Below, in pieces: positions 53,709 through 62,700 of a stretch of 64,000 bases of DNA. The notes beneath the pieces are model-generated. The model had not been told where the DNA came from. It made no database searches and saw nothing but the letters and a program-made list of their open reading frames with translations. Both the position numbers and the translations under genes were made by a program. The stretch comes from Xenorhabdus mauleonii (GTDB taxonomy: Bacteria; Pseudomonadota; Gammaproteobacteria; Enterobacterales; Enterobacteriaceae), in the NCBI RefSeq assembly GCF_900113945.1, contig NZ_FORG01000013.1, positions 1 to 64,000 on the forward strand. The letters are read 5' to 3'. Each line of letters opens with the position of its first letter. Position 1 is the first letter of the stretch.

Positions 53709-56700
53709 ATGGTAAACAATGTCACTGGTCTTGAAGTTGCTATAGTTGGAATGGCTGGTCAATTCCCTGGCGCAGACAATGTGCATGATTTTTGGAAAAT
53801 GCTCTGTGATGGAAAAGAAGGTATTAGCCGATTTACTCAAGAAACATTAGAAAATAATGGGATATCGCCTGAAGAGTATTTAAACGAAGATTATGTTCCT
53901 GCTAAAGGTATCATCAACAAACCCTACCATTTTGCAGCCGATTATTTTGCAATTAATCATCCGGATGCAGAAAAAATGGATCCTCAAACCCGCTTGATGA
54001 TTGAAACTTGTTGGCAGGCGCTTAACCATGCCGGTATTGATGCCAAAGACTATCCGGGGGAAATTGGTGTTTATGCAGGAGCAGGTAATCAGTGGTCGTG
54101 GTTTAAAACATTAAACACTGAATTTAACTCTTCTGCCGAGCAATTCCATGTTGCAACATTAAATGATTCTGCATTTTGTTCGCGTATTTCCTATTTACTG
54201 AATTTACGTGGCCCGTCCGTGACGATACAAACGGCCTGTTCAACCTCACTGGTGGCGGTGCATACAGCCTGTCAGGCCTTGCAAGCCGGAGAATGTGATA
54301 TTGCTTTGGCCGGCGGCGTCAACGTAACGCACCCGCATCAAGCCGGATACATGTATCAGGAAGGGATGATAAATAGCATTGACGGCAAGACACGGGTATT
54401 TGATGAGCAGGCGGGGGGAACGGTATTCAGTAATGGGGTTGGTGTTGTTGCCCTGAAAAGATTGGCGGATGCGATTGAAGACAACGACAGAATTTATGCC
54501 GTGATTAAAGGCAGTGCCATTAACAACGACGGTAATGACAAAATCAGTTTTACCGCCCCCAGCGCCTTAGGGCAAGAAAAGGTTATTCGGGCGGCATTGG
54601 ATGTCTCGGAAGTTGATCCGGCCAGTATTAGTTATATAGAAACGCACGGAACAGGAACGGTATTGGGTGATCCGATTGAAATTGCCGCGCTGAATGCCAT
54701 TTTTCACGGGCAGCAATCTTGCGCCATTGGCTCGGTTAAATCCAATGTCGGGCACTGTGATACCGCCGCAGGGGTAATATCACTGATAAAGCTGTCATTG
54801 TGTATTTATTTCAAGACACTCGTGCCATCCATTCATTTTAAAAAAGCCAATAAAAAATTAGCACTGGAAAAAACACCTTTTCATGTTAATACGCAAACAA
54901 AATCTTGGGTCACCAAAAACAATGCGCCAATCTATGCCGGCGTCAGTGCTTTTGGTGTTGGCGGAACGAATGCCCATCTCGTTTTACAAGAATTTTCGGA
55001 GAGAACGGAATCGGCATCAACAGAACATCTGAATTATCAAGAATTGCCCAATCGAATTGAATTTAAGCCTTCAATAAAAAAAGAGATGCCTGCTGCTTTT
55101 AATGAAAAGCAACACAATGAAGAACAAGATAATGAAGAGCAAGAAGTGTCAGTCGATTTTGCAGAGAAAATAGATATCAATGTTATTTTGAAAGAGATGT
55201 TGAATGTATTAACAACGTATTTCCCAAATAAAAGTATTTCCAAAGATGATAATTTCTTTGATGCTGGTGCCAGCTCGTTAGATATTGTTCAGTTACACGA
55301 AAAAATAAATTCGCATTATGCAATTAAATTATCAATTAATGATTGGTATCGTTATACCACCTGCCAGAAAATTGCTGAGAAAATATACGAGGCCATCAAT
55401 GAAACACCACGAAAAACGCCTCGTGAATTGAAAAAAGCAGTCAATGGAAAAACATCAGATAGTGTAAAAGCGTCAGGCCGTATAAAAACAAGCCATCATG
55501 ATTATCCTGAAAATGCCATTGCGGTTGTTGGCATAAGCGGCCGTTTCCCCGGCAGCCATAATGCACGGGAATATTGGAAAAATATCTTGTCCGGCAAAGA
55601 AGGTATCTCTTTCTTTACCGATGATGAATTGATTGATGCGGGAATTCCGGAATATATTTTCAAAAATAAGCATTATGTCAGAGCAAAAGGCATTGTTGAA
55701 AATGCCTTGGATTTTGATAAAACCGCATTTGGTTACACCATGCGTGAAGCGCAATATATGGACCCACAATTCCGTTTATTGCATGAAATAACGTGGGAAG
55801 CATTGGACGACGCAGGATATGGTAATCCAAGGTATCGCCCGATAACGGGCCTGTTTGCTTCTTCTGGCTCTAATTATGAATGGTTAGATCGGGTGAAGGA
55901 GGAAGTCAAAGATACAACAGAACAGTTCAGTATCGGGCTGTTAAATGACCGTGAATTCCTCACAACCCGAATCGCTTATAAATTGAACCTTACTGGGCCA
56001 GCCGTGACCGTTCAGAGTGCCTGTTCCAGTTCTGCGCTGGCTATCACGCTCGCCTGCCAAAGTCTGCGGGTTAATCAATGTGATTTAGCGTTGGCGGGGG
56101 GCGTTTCCATTACTGTTCCCGTGAAAAATGGCTACATGTATGTCAATGGCATGGTGAATAGCGCAGATGGGCATTGTAAGCCATTTTCAGAGGATGCCAG
56201 CGGGACAGTGTTCAGTGATGGCATTGGCATGGTTGCCTTAAAAAGATTGGAAGATGCGATCGACAGCAACGATCACATCTATGGCGTGATTGCTGGCTAT
56301 GGCGTCAATAATGATGGTTATGAAAAAGCCGGTTTTACCGCGCCAAGCGCCAATGGGCAAGCGGCCTGCATTAAACAATCTCTGGAAATGGCCGGTATTT
56401 CTGCCAACGATGTCGGCTATTTGGAAGCGCATGGTACAGCGACCTTGGTAGGCGATGATATTGAGCTGGAAGGGATCAAAAGTGCGTTAAGCGTTACAGA
56501 CGATAATCCCACTATTTGCCGCATTGGCAGTGTTAAATCAAATCTCGGTCACACCGACAGTGCCGCGGGCGTTGCTGGTTTCATCAAGACATTATTGGCA
56601 GTGAAGCATAAGCAGATCCCGCCAACTTGCCATACTGAAAAAGAAGATCATGCGTTGCTGGAAGGAACACGATTCCGCTTAATTCATACGGCAACTGATT

Positions 56701-59700
56701 GGGGCAAGCATAACGCGATCAGAACAGCAGGCTTGAGTTCATTTGGCATTGGGGGAACCAATGTCCATATCACGATCCAATCGATCTTAGATAACATCAG
56801 TCACGAACAAGATCGCCCAGAACTGATCACACTCTCAAGCAAAAGCAGAGAAGGATTGATTAAGACGGCAGAAACATTAGGCCATTTTCTAGATGAAGAG
56901 CCACATACCACCGCGCTTTCTGATATTGCTTACACTCTCCAAATTGGGCGAGGAGAGCATGAATATCGCACATCGTTTGTGGCAGACAATGTAGAAGGGC
57001 TAAAAAATGCCTTATTGAAAGTCAAAGAGACAAGCAAAATCGCTGAAATTTCCCCTGATCAAACATCGGGTATTGTATTTATGTTCCCGGGTCAGGGGGC
57101 GCAATATATCAATATGGCGAGGGATTTATACAATGAATTAGGGGTGTTCAGAAAGGTTCTTGATGAGTGCCATGAATTTCTTTTCGAGAGATTCGGCATG
57201 AATTTACTGGCATTGCTCTATGATGAAAACCATCCAGACAGTGCAGAAAAACTCCGCAATACACAATTTACCCAGCCCATTATTTTTGCCATCTCTTATG
57301 CCCTGGGCAAGAGTCTGGAAACGTTAGGCATAGAAGCCAAGGCGATGATTGGTCATAGCATCGGTGAATATGTGGCTGCTGCAATGTCAGGGGTTATGAC
57401 ATTGGATGAGGCGTTAGAGCTTGTCGCTGTCAGAGGTCTTATCATGCAGGAATGCAAACCGGGAGCGATGCTGAGTGTTTCTGCCGGCAGGGAAGAGGTT
57501 GAGCCTTATTTAACGGATGAAGTGACCTTGGCAACGGTGAATTCATCAACGGCCTGCGTTATCGCGGGGCCGCAAGATGAAGTTGAAAAAGTTCAGCTTT
57601 CGTTGGCAGATAAAAATTATCGTACCCGATTATTGGAAACCTCCCATGCGTTTCATACAGCAATGATGAAACCGGCGGTCGGAAAATTTAAAGAAGCGCT
57701 GAGGAAGATAAAATGGAAGAAACCCAATAAAGCCTATATCTCCAATGTCACGGGTCAATGGATCACGGCAGAACAAGCAAATTCCATTGATTATTGGGTT
57801 GCCCATTTGTGCGAAACCGTTGAATTCCACCAAGGGATTATGACGTGTTTAGATAAGCCGGAGTTGAATACGTTTATCGAAGTCGGGCCGGGCAGAACAC
57901 TGTCGACTTTTGTTAAGCAAGTTATTGGAGCAAATACCGATATCTCTGTTATTAATGTGATGCGACATCCATTGGAAGAGGAAAATGATCGGGCATATTT
58001 ATTAAAATTACTGAGTCAGCTTTGGATGAAGGGTTACGCCATCAATTGGCCAATCATTTATCAAGATGCCAATCCAAGAAGGATCAGCCTGCCCGGCTAT
58101 CAGTTTATCTCAGAAAAAATGGGCCCCGGGAATTTACAGGCCAGCTCAAATCATGCGGAAAAAATAACTGAGACTCGGATACAAAAAAATAATATTTCAG
58201 ACTGGTTGTATGGTGAAACATGGCAGGATGCGCGCTTACCCGATAAATCTAACCAATCTGAAGTAAAAACCGCCTTGTGCTTTGTTCCAAGTATGGAATG
58301 GTGCGAGCCGCTTGCCCGTCATCTGAATGTTGATGAAAAATCAATAAAGTTTGTGTTATCAGGTGATGATTACACTTCTGTGAATAATGTGATTACATTG
58401 GCCGCAGGTGAAGCCAGCCATTTCGAAAAACTCTTCCATGAATTAAAAGAAAATCAGCTACAACCTGATTCGGTGATATTTGCCTGGCCTTTATCGGGCC
58501 ATCGGGATTTGAAAAATACTTGGTTTTCTGCCATTACGTTGCTTCAGGCATGGGCAGCCGTAGGGAATATGGGGGATTTCCGGTTATTGTTGGTGAATAC
58601 AGAACAACCCGAATCCGGAATGCTCAAAGGGTTGGTCAAAGTCATTACTCAAGAAGTCGGTAAATGCCATCCCAGATTAGTTCAAATCAATACAACAGAA
58701 TCGATTGAAAGTACCTGTGAGATATTAACTGAAGAATTACTGGCAACAGATAAGCGTTTTATCGTTTGCCGGACAGAGGGGCGTTGTTCTCAACAAGCCT
58801 ATGAACGGCTTTATGTGGAGCCACAGAAGAAGGATTCGCTCCTGAAACAGCGGGGCACTTACCTGATTACCGGCGGGCTGGGTGATTTAGGTTTGCTGTT
58901 TGCAGAATATCTTTTGAAAGAATATCAGGCAACGGTGATTCTGTCTGGTCGCCGGGAATTACCCGACAGGTATGAGTGGCAGCAGGCAGCCCAAGCAGAT
59001 TTATCGACCACCGGCCTGTTGCAGCAACTGAATAAACTTGCCGATCTTGGCAAAGGCAATGTGGTTTATTATTCGGCGAATGTGGCCGATAAATCCGCCA
59101 TGCAGCGTTTATTGCAGACGATAGATAAGCAACATGGCGCATTGAATGGCATCATCTGTGCGGCGGGTGTGACGGAAGGCGATTCGTTTCAGGGCATTAA
59201 CCGGATAACGCTGGATGCTTGTTCGCCACAAATAGAAACGAAAGTTGAAGCCTATAAAATTCTGGCAGAATTAACAGAAAATCAGCCACTGGATTTTTGC
59301 CTGCTTTGTTCTTCAATCGCTTCCATGCTGGGGGGCTTAAGTTTTTCTGCCTATAGCTCTGTCAGTGCATTTGCTGATGAGTTTGCAAAGCAACAAAACC
59401 AGAAAGGCAACCCCTGGATTAGTATTAACTGGGATGGCTGGGTGTTTGAACGCAATGATTCTGGTGATGCTCTGGGTTCCTCATTGAGCCAGCTTTTAAT
59501 TGAACCGGATGAAGGCATTCAAATTCTGGAACGTGTTTTACAATCACCATTGCGAGGGCAAATTATTGTCTCCACCGGTGATTTGAATCAACGCTTTGAA
59601 CAATGGGTTGGTTCTCATTTAAAACCCTTTGATATTAATAAAAACAGTCAATCTCAAAGCAAAACAATTTCCAAAGATCAGATCACAGAAACCATCGTTT

Positions 59701-62700
59701 CAATTTGGAAAGATTTCTTAAAAATCAACCAGATTAACAGTGAAGATAACTTCTTCGAATTAGGGGCAAATTCGCTGGATTTGGTGCAGGTTAATAAAAG
59801 ATTAACCGATGCCTTAGATATTGATATCTCTGTTGTGGATATGTTCAGTTATCCCACCTCCGCGTTATTGGCTGATTACATAACGAGTCAATATGGAATA
59901 GTCAGCACAACTGATAGCCAGCCTGATACAAGCCATCATAATGATGAACGTGATGTTGTAGCAGAATACGCGGTTAAACCGGATACGGTTCTTGATAATC
60001 ATATTGCGATTGTCGGAATGGCCGGAAAATTCCCGGGTGCCGAAGATATTTATGCGTTTTGGGATAATTTGTGCTACGGCAAAGAATCAATCAGCATACT
60101 GAGCAAGGAAGAATTAATTGAATCAGGCATTGATGCCGATTTATTAGATGATCCGAATTATGTTCGTGCCAAAGGCATCATGCCGCATTCCGGTGAGTTC
60201 GATGCTGAATTCTTTGGTTATACACCCCATGAAGCACGGCAAATGGATCCACAGGTTCGGGCAATGCACATTTGCTGTTGGCAGGCATTGCAGGACGCGG
60301 GGATCTCGCCCAAAAACAACAAGCTGAAAATTGGTTTATATACTGCGGCGTCAGGCAATCTGCCGTGGCTGGCACAGGCAATGGCAACGGCTGAAGGCAG
60401 CGCCGGCCAATACAGTGCGATGGTTGTGGCAGACAAAGATTATATGTCGACCAGTGTGTCATATAAATTAAATTTGTCCGGGCCAAGTATGGTCATTTCA
60501 ACGGCTTGTTCTTCATCGCTGGTTGCTGTGAACGAAGCAATTAAATCATTGCGCACGGGTGAATGTGATGTTGCAATGGCTGGTGGTGTTTCAATTACGT
60601 TGCCAATTAAAGCCGGATATTTATTTGAAGAAGGCATGATTTATTCCAAAGATGGAAAATGCCGGCCATTTGATATTCAGGCTAACGGAACAGTATTTAG
60701 TGATGGCGTTGGCGTCGTCGTTCTGAAACCACTGAAACAAGCGATAGCAGACAAAGATGATATTTATGCCACTATTATCGGCTGCGGCATTAATAATGAC
60801 GGTGGCATGAAAGTAGGTTATACCGCGCCCAGTACAAAAGGTCAGGTTGACGTTATTCAGGCCGCATTGCGGGATGCCAATGTTTCATCAGAATCGATAC
60901 ATTTTGTAGAAGCACACGGCACAGGCACGAATTTGGGTGATCCCATTGAATTTAATGCGCTGAAACAAGCGTTTTCAACGGATAAAAAGAATTATTGCAG
61001 AATCGGCAGTGTGAAGTCGAATATCGGCCATCTCAATTTCGCTTCTGGGGTTGCAGGGCTGATCAAAGCGGCTTTGTCTATCAAGAATAAAGTATTGCCG
61101 CCAACGCTGCATTTTGCCCGTCCCAATAAAGAAATGGATATTGCGAATAGTCCATTTATGGTGAATAACCAATATACGGAACTGCATGGCAATAAATACC
61201 CGATTAGGGCGGGTGTCAGCTCCTTTGGTCTTGGCGGCACGAACGTGCATATTGTGCTGGAAGAGTATCGGGTTGACCAAAATAAATTATCCGGACAAAA
61301 GGCAACTAATCGCTTGCCATTGATTTTATCGGCACCGGACGAAAAATCATTGCAGTCATATAAGAAACAGCTAAAGCAGTTTATTCAAAGTGATAACCAA
61401 ACACTGAATATCAGTGACGTAGCTTACAGCTTGATGCAAAGAGAGCCAATGGCTTCACAATTTATTGCTGTCGTGAACAACCGTGAAGAATTGATCCACG
61501 CGCTCTCTTCAACAGAAAAAGACAATATCAAACTGTCACGCGGAATTAAGCGGAAAGTAGTGTTTTTGTTCCCCGGCCAAGGTTCGCAATATATCGCTAT
61601 GGGGCAAGATCTCTATAAAAATAATGTCTTGTTCAGGCAGTGGTGTGATAAAGGGTTCGTGATTGCAAAAGAATATTGCACAACGGATTTGAAAGCGTTG
61701 CTGATTAATGATTCTCAAGAGCATTCTATTTACGAAACTGAAATTGTTCAGCCATTATTGTTCATTATTGAATATGCCTTGGCACAGGTTCTGAAATCTT
61801 ATGATATTACACCTGATGTCATGATAGGTCATAGTTTGGGAGAATATGTAGCCGCCACACTCGCCGGTGTATTCTCATACGCAGAAGCAGTTAAGATTAT
61901 CTGTATTCGTGGCAGATACATGCAATCGACAGAAACGGCGGCGATGCTCTCTGTCATGGCTTCTTCAGATAAAGTAAGGGAAATCTTACCGGAAGGTCTT
62001 GATATTGCCTTGGATAACAGCAGTGAAATTTGTGTTGTTGCGGGATCAGATGAGGCAATGATCCAATTCGAAGAAATCTGCCGTACAGAATCTATCAAAG
62101 CAAAACGTCTGGAAATTAAAAGAGCTTTCCATACGCGTTATATGGACTCTATTTTGAAAGACTATGGTCAGGCGCTTAAAGAGATCACACTCAATAAACC
62201 TCAAATTGGTTTTATATCAAATGTGACAGGCGAATGGGTGGATAACAAACGCGTGATAGAAAGTGATTATTGGGTGGAGCATATTCGTCAGCCTGTCCGT
62301 TTCAAACAATCCATTGCGACAGCCTTAGAAAATGAACATTGTTTGTTTATTGAAGTGGGGCCGGGCAATGGGCTTTCGACGCTAGTGCAAAATCATTCCG
62401 GCTATAATGCCAACCACGCCTGTCTTGCTTGGCAGAGTCACAAAACCAAAGGGATGAGCCACCATCATGAACTGATAGAAAAATTAGCCATGATCTCTTT
62501 ATATGGTGTCCGTGTGAATTGGCAGCAGGAGCTGGATGAACAGCAACCCGAATTAATTCATTTGCCACCCACGCCAATCCGCGGAAAAGAGTATCCGACC
62601 GATATCAAACGATTGCAGGCATTATTTTCTGGTAATTCGTCGGGTATTGTCGAACAGGTTGAGAAAGCGGAAAAAATAAATACTCACCAGGCCGATCGGG

